Translations under genes and position numbers: made by a program | Notes under the pieces: generated by a model | The model's input: the letters and a program-made list of their open reading frames with translations, nothing else | Told to the model about the DNA's origin: nothing | The model's database searches: none | Shown: positions 23,522 to 35,854 of the stretch, piece after piece | Layout: every line of letters begins with the position of its first letter | Position numbering within the stretch: position 1 is the first letter of the stretch | DNA from: Blastomyces gilchristii SLH14081 | Lineage: Eukaryota; Ascomycota; Eurotiomycetes; Onygenales; Ajellomycetaceae | Assembly: GCF_000003855.2 (NCBI RefSeq) | Contig: NW_003101661.1 | Span: 36,546-100,545, forward strand | Reading direction: 5' to 3' | Length of the DNA: 64,000 nt

Positions 23522-24995
23522 CTACACCCCTGCATCTTTGGGACTCATCCTATGCACTAATAAAAGATAACCCTGAATTTCTGCCGCCGTGAACTTGCCT
23601 TCAGGGATGTGGTTTACAAACTCGCTGGAAAGGGCCTGGCTGGAGTTATCATTGGAAATTCCGTAGATAGAGTGGAAAAGCTCTTGAACAATGCCTTTAT
23701 CTGCATAGCCGAAGGAAATGCGCCTGTCTGCCCGGCCTGGGCGAATGAGCGCTCTATTAGATCCTTAGGATGGTTGGTGGTCATCACCAGGATACGCCCT
23801 TCCGGAGCAACAATGCCATCAATGGCATTGAGCACAGCAGAAAGAGATAGTATCCCAGGTTCCTTTTCAGTCCTCAATGCATTCTGGAAGCCATGCCCCG
23901 CGGTAACATTTCCATCCTTAGAACCTGTAGATGTTGAAGAACATCCATCTTTTCAGGGGATGCCAATGCAATCAATATCCTCCAGCAGTATAACACAACG
24001 TTTGGGAAAGTTTCCGAATAAGTCGCTCAACTGTTGCTCTGTGATGTTCCCAAGATTGTTGACCACATAGATCCCCAGATGAAGTTCGCTGGCGATGGCT
24101 ACGGCCAGACTGGTTTTCCCTGTGCCGGGGGGACCGGAGAAAAGATAACCCCATCAGTAGGTAATGCCGCGACTCTGATGCCAGCCGCGTGCGTCTGTAC
24201 GGAGATAGTTCTTGATATCATAAGGAGCTCCTTTTTCTGTTCGGCACCCAACACCACAGTTGATAAAGGTCGAAGCGGCTTATAGTTATATAGTTCCCAC
24301 TGGGAATTGATCGGGGAAATTCGAGGGACAAAGATGGCAACACGTTTGCTGTCACATTCGATCTGAAGCTGTTGTATATCATTTATTAACAGTTCACAGG
24401 CTGATCGGCTTTTTGGGTAGCAGGTCAGATGGATCGTTTTTCCAGCGTCTGGCATCCACGGGATAGCGACTTGACATGGCTTTTGTTCCAAGCAAATCAG
24501 ATGCCACCCATACCAGAAGTGGACTGGGCCGGTGGAGGTATAGCGTGGCTTCCTAAGCATGTCATGCCGGATTGTTTGGGGCTAGTTCTCTGAGCTGACA
24601 TCTGCTTGCTTGTTCGCCTCATCGCTACCGCTGTCTTTACCGTCATCGTTGGTGCTCTAGAGCAGGTCACTCCGCGCCTTCGTTTCTGCGATGATAGAGG
24701 ATGAGCGCTTGGAAAATGGTTGCTTAGTTTGCCAGTACAGAACGTCGGTAAATAGTTCATCATCGGACCGAATCTCCATGCTTGTGCTCAAGTAATTTGT
24801 AAAGGAGTGAAACCGCGGGGATCTGCCGATTGCCACTAAGGCAACAATAAGGAGAAGATATGATGAGATGTCAACACGAAAATAGGAAGAAAATAACCGT
24901 GACAAGAAGGAGTAACCAGGGAGGAAGGCATCAAGTACGGCTGCCTCCGGCTGAGGCATGGGCGCTGTACCGGACAAATTCACAGGCTGAGTCAT
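23522..24995 (-). pseudogene. BCS1-like mitochondrial AAA ATPase, broken
   Basis: Full-length relic of a BCS1-family protein, the AAA ATPases of which BCS1 inserts the Rieske protein into respiratory complex III. Minus-strand order: MTQPVNLSG start; a membrane segment after LPGYSFLSR (about 24,800-24,900); the BCS1-specific domain (24,300-24,560); Walker A GYLFSGPPGTGKTS (about 24,105-24,145); Walker B VILLEDIDCIG; LNAIDG and RILVMTTNH; an arginine-finger region IRPGRADR; C-terminal EGKFTAAEIQGYLL; stop at 23,522-23,524. Breaks: TAG codons near 24,656 and 24,585, TGA near 24,150 (CGA to TGA next to CGG to TGG), TGA near 23,957, and two apparent 1-base deletions near 24,225 and 23,757. Several stops fit the CpG/CpA decay of neighbouring repeats. 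It cannot make the protein. Confidence 0.88.
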
Positions 24996-25302
24996 AGTCC
25001 TAGTGTTGATGGGAGTGGCCCTGTAGTACGGAGCTTTCAAAGGACGGGCAGGTTGTGGAAGGATATCAATTCAGAGAGACATAAGAGGACATATTTCATG
25101 GGCGGAGTCAAGGTATTAATATCCAAAACAGGACCAAATTAAAGACTGAGCCATGTCAGATATTACAGCTGTCTCTGGCTGAGGCATGGGCGCTGCACTG
25201 GATGAATTCAGGGGCTAGGTCATAGTCGAATAGGGAGCTTGCGATGGACGGCCAGGTCGTGGAAGGACATCAATTCGGGGAGAAATAATAGGATGTATTT
25301 CA
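24935..25302 (-). repeat. Tandem duplication of the BCS1-like gene's 5' end
   Basis: About 24,935-25,100 and 25,165-25,302 are direct copies at roughly 80 percent by eye. Both include the start of the reading frame (MT-x-P...APMPQPE) and the DNA upstream. The second copy has CAG-to-TAG at codon 3. The duplicated sequence stops before the membrane segment. Confidence 0.75.
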
Positions 25303-25596
25303 TGTCCAAAACAAGGACTGAACCAAGGGCTGAGCGGAGGATGGACAACATAGCCATAGGTGGTCTCCGCACCTCAAGCTCAAGCTCGCACGAGGCAGTC
25401 ATCCAAAAGCAGTGGAGTGGGAGACCATGAATCTACGCGATAGATTTCCCTGTAATTTTATCGTTAGAAGGTAACTTACATCAAAGCGTCGGCCGCGACG
25501 TGGAAGAAGATGCCGCAACAGAGAAATTGTGAGAAGAACTTGAAGCAATGAAGCCATACAATCCGCGCGATTGATTTCCCTGTAGATCTTTTTGTG
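25303..25596. other. Junction DNA, no gene
   Basis: Mixed-composition sequence. A short block ending gatttccctgta occurs twice (about 25,441-25,452 and 25,571-25,582). No gene supported. Confidence 0.4.
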
Positions 25597-25916
25597 AAGC
25601 ATATTGTGTCAGGGAAAAGAGGTATACACTACTGAACGCACCAACATCGTATTACTACATATTTCTCATCATCATCAGCTTACTACAATGTTCATCTAAT
25701 ACTCACTTATGCTAGCTCTCTTGGCTCGCACATATATTTTACTATAAATAGCTCTATCTTTTGTATGAAATAGATATATGAGATAGGGTACAGATAATAT
25801 AACAAGCAGATCTTGATACACATAAGATTCATATGTCTCCAACATATCCATCCGTGACACCCAATTCGACAGTTATGAGCCCGGTAAGCAGCATCTGAAG
25901 AGAAGCGTGATACATC

Positions 25917-26135
25917 AATCCCAATCCTCATTCAAATTTGACAACAATCATTTGAACTGAGACAATTGATCCTCATCTGTATACAGTCCGAAATTCTCAA
26001 CCATTATACCATACCTGATTCCCGACAATTGATCACCAATCCCAATCCTCATTCAAACTGATAACTATCATTCGAACTGAGATGATAGATCCTCACTTGT
26101 ATACATTCCGACATACTCAACTGTTACACACCTCA
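25917..26135 (+). repeat. Duplicated leader unit of Copia 2
   Basis: Two direct copies, starting at about 25,917 and 26,037 with caatcccaatcctcattcaaa. They share the further blocks gaactgaga, gatcctca and tgtatac-a-tccga. Period is about 120 bp. Confidence 0.75.
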
Positions 26136-26195
26136 AATTCTGATCATATTCTCAAATACTTGAACTGATTCCTCAATTCATTCAATATAACCAAT

Positions 26196-27190
26196 ATGAC
26201 AGACAAAACAATGTCTAGTGCAACTGTACACCTTAGCGTTCCTGGAGATTGGAAACTTTGGTACAAGCATATGCTAGGATATGCAAAGGACAAGAAGGTA
26301 TCAGACTTCATCAATCTTGATAAATCTGATATCTTCTCTGAACTAGAAGAATCTCTGAAATCTGAGTATTCAGAAGAAGTCACTGCAGAGGCTAAGATAG
26401 CATATGACATTAAGATCACTGCATGGAAAATCAAATATATGAAATATGAGAAATTGAATGAAGATATGACAAAGATAAGAGATGTCATATAAAGAACAGT
26501 GAATGTCACAGAACTATGACATGTAAATAGTGAGAATGATAATATAAAGAACATTATTCATTTATTAAGAGATTGTCTCTCACTTACAACTGTGAACTAT
26601 TAAGATAATGTGAGAATCTGATATCATGATCTCTGCAAAGCACTGAAAAACAGAGGTATAGAGAAGTGATTAAATGACTGATTTCTTATTGAAGATGATA
26701 TCAAAGAAGCAGATATAGCTGAATAGTTTAACTTAAAGAAAGATTTCTTAAATATGAATCTAGCTATTAATGCAGATTATATACAAGTATGAACTAAGAA
26801 TATCTGATATGATAAAGATATCATATCTTTGATAGAGTTAGTTAAGAACTTTAAGAAACAGTATAAGAAAATGAGTATTTTTAAAGAAGATAAATCTATG
26901 AACTTTACTACTCTTAATAAAAGATCTCAGTAATTATTATCAGCAATATTTGAAAACTACATCTACAGAGTCTGTTACTGATACACTCAGTACTACTATC
27001 TTAATTCATTAAGAAAGTCATCTGAATGAAAGGAAAATGAGAAGAAGAGAACTCAGATCAATCAAGCTCTTAAAAATCAAGAATTAAAGAGATATATTGA
27101 TTGTGTGATATCTAGAGAATCATTTATAAATACAGATATAATAGATGTTAATAAAGTAGTTCTAGAAGAAATGATTCTGAAGTAATCAGT
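26196..27190 (+). pseudogene. Copia 2 gag, decayed
   Basis: ATG 26,196 opens 98 uninterrupted codons (MTDKTMSSATVHLSVPGDWK) with the helical, Trp/Lys/Glu-rich look of a Copia capsid, then continues in frame with many TGA stops to about 27,190. It would form the virus-like particle. The intact first segment is chance survival and not a separate gene. Confidence 0.7.
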
Positions 27191-27299
27191 TTCTCAATCT
27201 ATCAATCATCAATCTATCAATCATCAATCTATTAATCAGCAGATCTGAAAAATATTGATGAACTCTTTAAATTCATACTTCTATCTTTAAAACTTCTGA

Positions 27300-28810
27300 A
27301 TCTTTGATACTGGCGTGGAACAGTATATATATAATAATCAAACACATTTCCTATTCTTTAAACCTGTGAACAAGAATGTGAAAGTCTATACAGATGATTT
27401 CAGCACTAAAGTTGAAGATTATAAAACTGTTAGAACTATAATAATAAATGAAGCAGAAAAGCAGTTCAATATTAATCTCATTAACACAGCTTACATTCTG
27501 AATTTTCATACAAATATCATTGCATGAAAACCATGTTTTCATATAGAAGGCATCTATTATGATGAAAAAGACTTCAGATTGTGAAAACACACAGATAATA
27601 TAATCTTTACACATGTTAAAGTATTTGAGAGATTGCTAGTTACAGAATATAGTGCAATAACTGTTTTCTCAACTATCTCAGAAAAATTCACTATCAAAGC
27701 TGATACAGCTATCACATCTATATCTGAAAAAATGATATCTTCAAATTCTTCAACTTCTACAAATCCTTCTTCTAACATCACTATATCTGAAAAAATGATA
27801 TCTTCAAATTCTATAACTTCTACAAATCCTTCTTCTTCTAAACTGCTAATATACACAAAACCTTCTCAAAAACCTAAGATCTCTATAGCTACACAGTCTA
27901 CATGGCATAAGAGATTAGAACATTCTTCAAAAATCACCATTTAAAATCTTACAAATAATGCAACTGACATTCAAATCACTTATCTAGAAGATGCTGTGAA
28001 CAAGCTTACAACTGAGCTTTGTAAACTCTGCCATCTATCTAAAGCAAAAAATCAAATATCTAGACATTCTCATGTTAGATCTCAAATACCATTCAAACGC
28101 CTACACGCGGATATCACACATGACTCTACACAGTGCTATAATGGTGAGCGTTATCTCATACATTTCATGTGCAATTATCTCTGTTTTCATATAGCTATAA
28201 CAGCTATCTGAAAATCAGAAATATGAAAAGCTCTTAGATAAGCTATTAATTGAATTAAATGACAATTCAACTGTACTACAAAGATCATTCATATTGACAA
28301 TGATACTGCAGTCAAGGAAGCAGATGACTTCATAAACTGAGTGAATAATAAAGATCTAGAGATGGAGTATTCTTCAGAGTATATTCATAAGCAAAATAAT
28401 GCAGCAGAGTAAGCAGGAGTAATATTAATAACAAAGGCAAGAACTCTATGAATAGAATCTCTTCTGTCACAATCACTTTTCCCTGAGATTGCACTTACTG
28501 CCATCTATCTAGCGAATTGAATCTCTACTAGAATTCTAGATTGAAAGTCATCTCTATGAATATTGAAAGAATTTCTACAAATCAAACCTTACTTCTATAC
28601 TCATTCTTGAATCTACAGATGTTGCATCTATGTCAAGATACTGAATGAAGTCCTCAATAGAAACTGCTCTCAGAAGCTAGATCTCTGAGCATATATTAAA
28701 TATCTAGTTGAATATGATTCTACAAACATCTATCAAATTTGAATTCCACACTTAGAATGTGTGATAAGAGCAAGAGATGTGATGTTTAATGAGAATAGAA
28801 AATTCAACTC
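27300..28810 (+). pseudogene. Copia 2 protease and integrase, decayed
   Basis: Protease active site FDTGVE near 27,303. Then GAG-pre-integrase with STWHKRLEHSS (about 27,896-27,930) and LCKLCHLSKAK (about 28,018-28,050), giving the H-H-C-C zinc site. The integrase core follows, with D (RLHADIT, about 28,112), D (IHIDNDTA, about 28,290) and E (EYSSEYIHKQNNAAE, about 28,366-28,410), the D-D-E triad. The integrase residues survive although the frame has multiple stops. It joins the element cDNA to host DNA in active relatives. Confidence 0.82.
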
Positions 28811-29539
28811 AGAAGACTTCTACATTGAAAGATAACTAAGAGATTGAGTATCTAAGAAGATGAAGCTTCTATATATGAAAGTTTGAGAATTATTGATGAC
28901 TTCTATCAATCAATTGAAAGAGATTATAGATGCAGATATTGATATTTTCCATCTCAAAGAAAATGCTCAAAGCTCTGAAAAAATAGAGGAGGAAAATAAT
29001 GAGTATAAACATTATAATGTTTCAATCCTTTCTACATCAAATTCAACACCAGAGTCAACAGGTTCTAATGTTGATATTAATACCCATTCAGCTGTGATAG
29101 ATAATTAAACATGAAACATTGCATCTAGAGCTCATAATATCAGTGCTGATTTTGATGAAGCTAATATCATTGAAGGCTGCAGAATATGAAAACACAGAGC
29201 TACTCATATTATAACAGTTGAAAATGTCAAAGATAATTCTTATTAAATAATTAATGATGTATTCTCTTATTCACATTCACATACAGACTTTAACAAGTCT
29301 CAAAATTTATTTTCTAATACTGTTTTTACTGTTATCAACAATACAGCAACATCAACAGCATTCATACTGACTTCAAGAATTCATAGATCTCAACTGTTAG
29401 ATTCACTGAATCACTGAGCAGATGTTGAAAAACACTCACATTACAAAGAATTTAAGAACACTGTTAAGTGAGAATGAAATAGTATATCTCTGCAGAATAC
29501 ATATGAAAGTACTAGCAGATCACAGAGAGATATCTCAGT

Positions 29540-29835
29540 TATTCCTCTATAATAAGTATTCATCTACAAATTTGATAATAAAGATTTTCTTTTGAAATAC
29601 AAAGCTTGCATCTGTATATACAGAGATCTTTAATTAATCACAGATCTCACTATAAAAGCTCATACATCAGCTGTCAGAGATCTCTGAATCTTATTAGCTT
29701 TAACAGCATTATTTGATCTAGATGCAGAACAGCTAGATGAAATCAATGTCTTCATTAATAATGATATTGATGAGCTAGTATATGTGAAACTATCTGATAA
29801 ATGATGAAAGTTGAAGAGGATGCAAAATTTGAAGT
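29540..29835 (+). pseudogene. Copia 2 reverse transcriptase, N-terminal fragment
   Basis: Starts with the family pattern ISVIPL-x-WVFIYKF and includes TALFDLDAEQLDEINVF-x-NND. The frame is lost at about 29,830, just before the LINE tail, so the catalytic YVDD segment and everything after it are absent. Confidence 0.7.
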
Positions 29836-29918
29836 GTATAAATCATGTGCTAAATTATTATTATTATTATTATTATTCTTCAATTATAGATGTATGCAGT
29901 CAGAGACTATGACATCTA

Positions 29919-29940
29919 CCTGAGAACTTTAGTTCTCAGG
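29919..29940 (-). other. LINE 3'UTR hairpin
   Basis: Perfect 10 bp stem (CCTGAGAACT paired with its complement) with a 2-base loop, about 42-64 bases from the (TAA)n tail. In several LINE groups the reverse transcriptase recognises a 3'UTR stem-loop; that role here is inferred. The adjacent T run on the + strand makes it look like a bacterial terminator, which is irrelevant in this genome. Confidence 0.75.
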
Positions 29941-30249
29941 GTTTTTTCTATGTCTGTAAAGTTAACTATTATACATTCATCAATTTCAGATATGCAAAAT
30001 CAGAAAATTCCAGCTCAGAATACAAAAACTGTTTACAAATTGCAGTGTTTTAACATCTTTTGATACTTTGAAACCATTTGACAATATCATGACAAAAGAA
30101 AAGAGAAAAAGAACACAGTCTCAAAGATAGACACATTAAATAGATAGATAGAAAGAAATTGAAAGAAAAAGATAAAGAAAAAGATAAAGTAAAGAGAGAC
30201 TATAACAAAACAAATTATTAAAAGAGAGTGTATAGCTGTTTTAACAGAC

Positions 30250-33200
30250 TATATCTGATTGATTTCCTCCTCTTCATATTCAGATGATTCTGAATTTAGC
30301 CATTTTCTTATAGCTGCTTGAGTTTCTGATAGAAAGTCTATTAAGTATTTAATTCCTGTCTCAGTTGAGAATAAGAATCTCATATTTAATTGATTTAGAT
30401 CATACTTCTCTTTCAATCTGGCTCTGAGACTATTGTATAATGCACAGTGTATTACAATATACTCAGAATTCTCATTTGTATTGCAGAATGAGCATTCTAT
30501 TGAGTCAAATCTATCATCAAATCTTTGTATATAAGATTTGAAATAGCCATGTTCTAGTTTCAGCTGTATTATAGATGAGAATATTTTCTTTTTACATTTA
30601 ATTGAACAAGATTTCCACTTGGGTTTTATTTCAAATCTTGAATAATGTATACTCTTCTTTTGTTTCTGCCAGCTTTCATTTCACTTGTCTAAACAAGATT
30701 CTTTTATTTTTCTCTTTATAAAAGACCAGGACATAATTTTTTGAATAGATCTGCTTAATTCTGCACCCTTTTTTACAGCTGAATCAGCCAATTCATTGCC
30801 ATGAATATTCATATAAGCAGGAACTCAGTGTAGATGAATTATCAGCTTTGATATTCTTCTCTTTTGAATTTTCAAAACAGAGTTTAAGATCAGTTCAAGA
30901 TTCATTTAATCATTATGAATCTGACTATTTCTAAGTCTTTTTAAAGCAGCTTGACTATCAGAGAATATTCATATCTCTTTCAAATAATTTTCTCTTTTAT
31001 GAGATTTTATTTCAATGAGTTTGAAAGCTTTCACTATTACAAATAGTTCAGCATCAAAGACTTCACATTCAGAGTCTAGATTTCAGAAATCTGAGATAAA
31101 ATTAATATTATCTTCAGTATAAGCAATGTCTGCATCTAATCTATTCAAGTTCTCATTTTTTGAGTCATCTGAATAAATCAGAATAGAGTCTTTTATATTG
31201 ATTATAGAAATTCTCTTCAAATGCTGTTCATATTCTTTCTCTTTTGATAGTTCACTTATTTGTAAGTCTATAAGAGATTCAAGCTTTTCTCTTCAGAGAG
31301 ATAACTTCTCATGATCAACTTTTTCAACATTTAAAGAAGAAAATTGATTTTTAATCAGAGAGCATAGTTTGTACAGTTGAGAAGGCATTTTCTTTGAAGA
31401 ATTATTTTCATTTCAATCAAGAAATCTATTCCAATTCAGTTCATTTCCAGAGTTAATTGATGGAAATGAAGAAGAGACTCTTTCTCTGATTATATGATTT
31501 GAGCTCATCTTTACAACTCTCAGAGCATAGTTCATACAGGCCTTTTCAAATCTAATAGCAGAAGAAGGAATTGAAGCTTCAATTTCCATTGCTTTAATAG
31601 AAGATGATTTGAATGCTCTCAGAATTCTTCTCAAGACTCTGTTTTACAGACTTTGAAAGAGTTCAGTGAAATTTTCTTGATTATTTCATCAAACTTGAAC
31701 TTCATAATCAGCTACTGATGTAATACAGGCTATATATAACTGTCTCATAGCCTGGAAGAATAGACCCCTCTCTGTATTTAATAGTCTGATTATGTTGTTC
31801 AATAGTCTTTCTGCCTTGACAGTTCTTTGTTGAATGTGATATTTAAACTTCAACTTGGAGTTTAATCATACTTCTAATCATTTGACATTTACACTGGGTT
31901 TAATCTCTCTATTTAAAAGAGTTAGAGATAGTTCTTTCTCATTGAATTTAGAAAAGAAATGAATTAACTCAGTTTTATCTATATTAAATTGAATTTGATT
32001 GATATCTGCTCTAACAAAGATTTTCTTTGCAGCTTCTTCAATTACTTTCAAATTCTCTTTGATAGTTTTTGAGCTGTAGACTAGACCAATATCATTCACA
32101 TAACTTGAAGATTATACTATTCTCATATTTCTATTTTTGAATAGATATGCAGTGTATATTGCAAATATAATGAGTGAGATTGAAGATTTCTGTGATACTT
32201 CTATTTTAATCTCAGTCTTGTCTTATTTCATTTCATCAAAGAAGAGTTGTATACTTCTTTTAGATATAAAACAGTTAACTCATTTTATTAGAGAAAGTGA
32301 CAGTTTTAATATCTTCAATGTCTGAATTAACTTTGACTTTGAAACATGATCAAATGCTTCTTTTATATCAATAAAAACTGCAGTTGAGACCAGGCTCTCA
32401 TGCTTTGCTATTTGAATATCATGAACAACTGAGAGAACAGTGTCAATTGCAGAACACTGTTTTCTATCTTTCATTTATTCACTGAATAAAAGAGAATCAT
32501 CTATAGAGCTTATAAAAGATAGTTAAGTAGCTATTATCTTTTCTAAAACCTTTTCTAGACAGTTCAATAGAGATATTACTCTATATGACTTAGGAATTGA
32601 AGTTTTTCTATTAGGTTTTATAAGAATCACTCCAGTGGCTTCTCTTCAGCATTCAGAATGATATTCATTTTTCAAGAGATTGAAAAAGAGCTCAAAATAT
32701 TCATTCTTTAAGTAGAAATATATATTTTGAATAATCAAGTGATTAATTGAATCAGGACCTGCAGCAGTTTTAACAGAACTTGAGAAGATAGCTAACTCTA
32801 ATTCATCTTATGTAAGATTAGGCCATTCTCAGTCATTTTCATCAATGTAGTTGAGAAGTGACATATTCTCTTCCTCTGAATCTGAATCTGAATCTGGTGA
32901 GTTCTGAAAGAGAATTCTCATGAAAGCTTGATATTTTTCCTCAAAAGAGTTTGCTGTATATGATTTATTCTGAAACTCATATTCTAAGACTGGAAGTGTT
33001 GCTACACTTCTTGTTTTAGTATAGTTAAAAGCTTTAAAAACTTCCTTCTCTTATGCTTCTTCAAGAAATTTATTCCAGCAGTCTGTTTTAGCTCTTTTAA
33101 TATCTGAAAAATATTCATTTCTGACAGTTTTGAACTCTTTATCAGATATTATATCATTCTTTCAATCTCTTCTAGCAGTAGCTAATTCTTTTCTTTTAGA

Positions 33201-34211
33201 TGAGATATTCTCATTTCATCAAGGTTTTGAATACTCAGAAGATTTTCTCTTTGAAATATTATCTCTAACACTTGTTAGAATAATAGATGTAATAAGCTTC
33301 ACTCTATTCTCAAGCATTTCATTTGAGATATCTTGACCAGAATTTCAATATAGCTCATTCTATCTTTCAGATTTTAACAGTTTTATGCTTTCTTCAACTG
33401 CTTTTCAATCAGCTTTTTCAAAGTTATACTGATTAGAGAGAAGAGGATTTTCACTCATTTGTTTTTCACTCAGTTCAATATCAAATTGAATAATTTCATG
33501 ACCTGATCCTGATGTCTCATTTGAATCAATAAATCAGTTTACAAGTCTTCTTTTCATTAGATTTTGTGATATGAAGATTAGATCTATAATAGACTTCTGT
33601 TTCATATCTTTTCTAAAGAATGTTTGTTGATCAGACTTATTAATCAAATCTATTAAATGCTCAAAGATTCATTCAATCAGATTATCAGCTCTGACTGCTC
33701 TCTTGCATTCTGAATTTCATTAGAAATGATGTGCATTGAAGTCTTCTGCAATTATAGAGTTTCTTGATGAAGTTATGTTCAGAAATTCTCTATCAATTAT
33801 CCAGATATTGTTATATTTCTTCAATGACTTTTCATTATAGATATTTATGAGCTGTATAGTATCAAACTCATTTTCTTTATCTATAATATCACTCATCAGA
33901 ATATCAGAGTCAGACATGATATCAAATCTTAGATTAAATTGATATCTTGATCTCTTTCTTTCATAGATCACTACTCTTGACTTTATCTCAGACTTTTGAG
34001 ATAAAAAGCAGTAGTAGCTTGAATGAGAAATAACATATTTTTACTCAGCATCAAAATTCGGCTCCTGAAGCAGTATAAAATCAACTTTTTATTCAAATAT
34101 AATTTGAAGATAAGAATAAATACAATTTGAGTTTCTATTCATATTATTTTGAATAAATGTGATTTTTGAAGAGTTTTTAAACTTTTTTTGTTGTTTTTGT
34201 TGTATATTCAT
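30250..34211 (-). pseudogene. LINE ORF2: endonuclease, reverse transcriptase, RNase H
   Basis: About 1,320 codons with internal stops. Endonuclease: LLQEPN (about 34,060), AEDFNAHHFWW (about 33,720-33,750, with TGA for Trp) and DLIFIS. Reverse transcriptase: KTAAGPDSIN (about 32,760), FIDIKEAFDHVSKSKL (about 32,330-32,380) and the catalytic YVND (about 32,090), where the second Asp of YxDD has become Asn. RNase H: IYSDDS (about 31,165), D-LFVIVKA, and LHWVPAYMNIHGNELADSAV (about 30,770-30,830). It nicks DNA and copies RNA at the nick in active relatives. The C-terminal CCHC-like piece SFCNTN...HC (about 30,430-30,500) matches Tad-type ORF2 ends. Confidence 0.87.
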
Positions 34212-34299
34212 ACTAAAAGAGAGTAGAGTAGAATCTAATCACTATCATCAGATAGTAGATTATAACTGTTCTGAAAAGTAGGAATCTCAACTGCTTGTA

Positions 34300-35854
34300 T
34301 TATATCTAGTTTATTATCAGAGTCATTTCTCAATTCTCTAATCTTAACAGAAGTTTGAGAATTCAAATTCTATTTACATTTAGCTGGAGAATTGAAGTTT
34401 GAAGACTTAGATAGTTAAGAGTTTCTTCTTTTTAAGCTTACAGTTGTGAGTTTACTAGCTTGACTATTCTCTTCAGTTCTAGATTTACTCTGAGCTTTAT
34501 CATTTCTTCAGTTCTTTTGAGTTCTTGAAGTAAATATACATTCTTTTAAGCTAGATGCATGTTTTTCTTTGCAATTAGAGCATTTAAGCAGAGTGTATTG
34601 ACATATTTTATCTCTTTTTAAGCATATTTCACATTTATACTCACTAGTTTTGTGATCTCTGATACAGAATGCACATTTTGAGTCTCTGAAACAGGAGATT
34701 GCAAAGTGTTCATATCTTTGATAGTTTGAACACTGTGTTTGAGCTTTGAGATTCATTCTTGAGTCTTTGTATTCATGAACTCTTATTTTCAAACCTGCTA
34801 CTCTTACTTCAGAGATCTTTGACTGTTCAATTGTCTTTGTATATACTAGAACAGAGACATTTCTTCTACTTTGTTTGAACTCAATTGAATTTAGTTATAC
34901 AGACTCTTTTCTCAGTTGAATAGAGTTGTATTCTTCTAATTCATTTTTGAGAAGTAGCATTTCTTCTTCACAGTCAAAAATTTCAACTGAAATATCATGA
35001 AGAATGAATTTATCTCACTTTTCATCTCTCTCAGATAGAATTATTATGTTCAACAAAGATTCTACTGCTGATTTTCAGAGATTCTTATTCTGAATAAGAA
35101 ATTCTGCACTGAATTCAGGCATTATGATCAGAATAATGGAGTTTTCAAAGAAGAATGACTCAATTGAAGCTATAACTGGTTTTTGAACTTCAATATCAGT
35201 CATTAACTGAGAAAAGAACTGCTGATTGATTTCATTTCTAATTCTGAAAATGAGATTTGAGTTTAGCTTATTTCTCTGCAATATGTCCTGATTTGAGACT
35301 TTGAGAATAAGTCTTCTATTTCTGAAGATTTGAAGATTTTTCTCTTTTTGTATTTTTTTCTTCACTCTTCTATCACTAGAAGTATGAGTAGTATTCTTCT
35401 CAGTTTTCTCAGAATTTTGAGCAGATTTTGAGATAGCAGATTTAGAGATAGCAGGTTTAGAGACAGCAGATTCAGCTGCTTGAGCATATGTTTTCTTCTG
35501 ATTTATAGAAGAAGAAGAAGAAGAAGTAGAAAAGAAAGAAGAGCAAACTGAAGAGTCAGTGATTGTATTAGAAATTTTCAAAGTTTTTTGAACTATATTT
35601 AAAATTCTAAGTTTGAACTTGATCACTTTCTGTAGTTATCTAGTCTGAGTATGAAGAATTAATAGAACTTCTTCATTCATCTCACTCAGACACTGCTTTT
35701 CAAGAATTTTACTTGCTTTTTCAAGTTTCTGTATTTTAAGAACTTGTTATTTCTCTATTTCTTCTTTCTTTCTTCTCTTCAGAATTTCAATCTTAGGAAT
35801 AGTATTTGAGAAAGCATCTTTTTTCACATAAACTGAGTGTACTTTTGAACTCAT
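34300..35854 (-). pseudogene. LINE ORF1 RNA-binding protein, decayed
   Basis: ATG at 35,854 (MSSKVHSVYVKKDAFS) opens a Lys/Glu-rich coiled-coil-like segment, then a Ser-rich linker with repeated SKPAIS/SKSA, a central domain, and three cysteine-histidine knuckles at about 34,560-34,730: CSNYQRYEHFAISC (one Cys lost to Tyr), CAFCIRDHKTSEYKC and CSNCKEKHASSLKEC. It packages LINE RNA in active elements. Few stops remain, so this copy is one of the best preserved frames in the block. Confidence 0.82.

Larger units (their letters stand above)
25597..29854 (+). mobile_element. Copia retrotransposon 2, 3'-truncated
   Basis: A second Copia family, unlike the one at 3,809. Plus-strand order: a possible 5' LTR (about 25,597-25,844, with TATAAATAG near 25,743 and a CCAACA end), a leader with a duplicated roughly 118 bp unit, gag, protease, integrase, then the beginning of reverse transcriptase. 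It ends at 29,854 where the LINE tail begins. RNase H and 3' LTR are missing. Most stops are TGA at tryptophan positions. Confidence 0.8.

Noticed and set aside
26196..29830. TGA read as tryptophan, suggesting an altered genetic code or mitochondrial DNA
   Set aside because: The clean island genes use TGG normally, and TGA-for-Trp occurs only in repeats that also have TAA/TAG stops and lost catalytic residues. Mutation explains it.
29919..29950. Hairpin plus T run resembling a bacterial rho-independent terminator
   Set aside because: Eukaryotic context. It lies in the LINE 3'UTR on the opposite strand.
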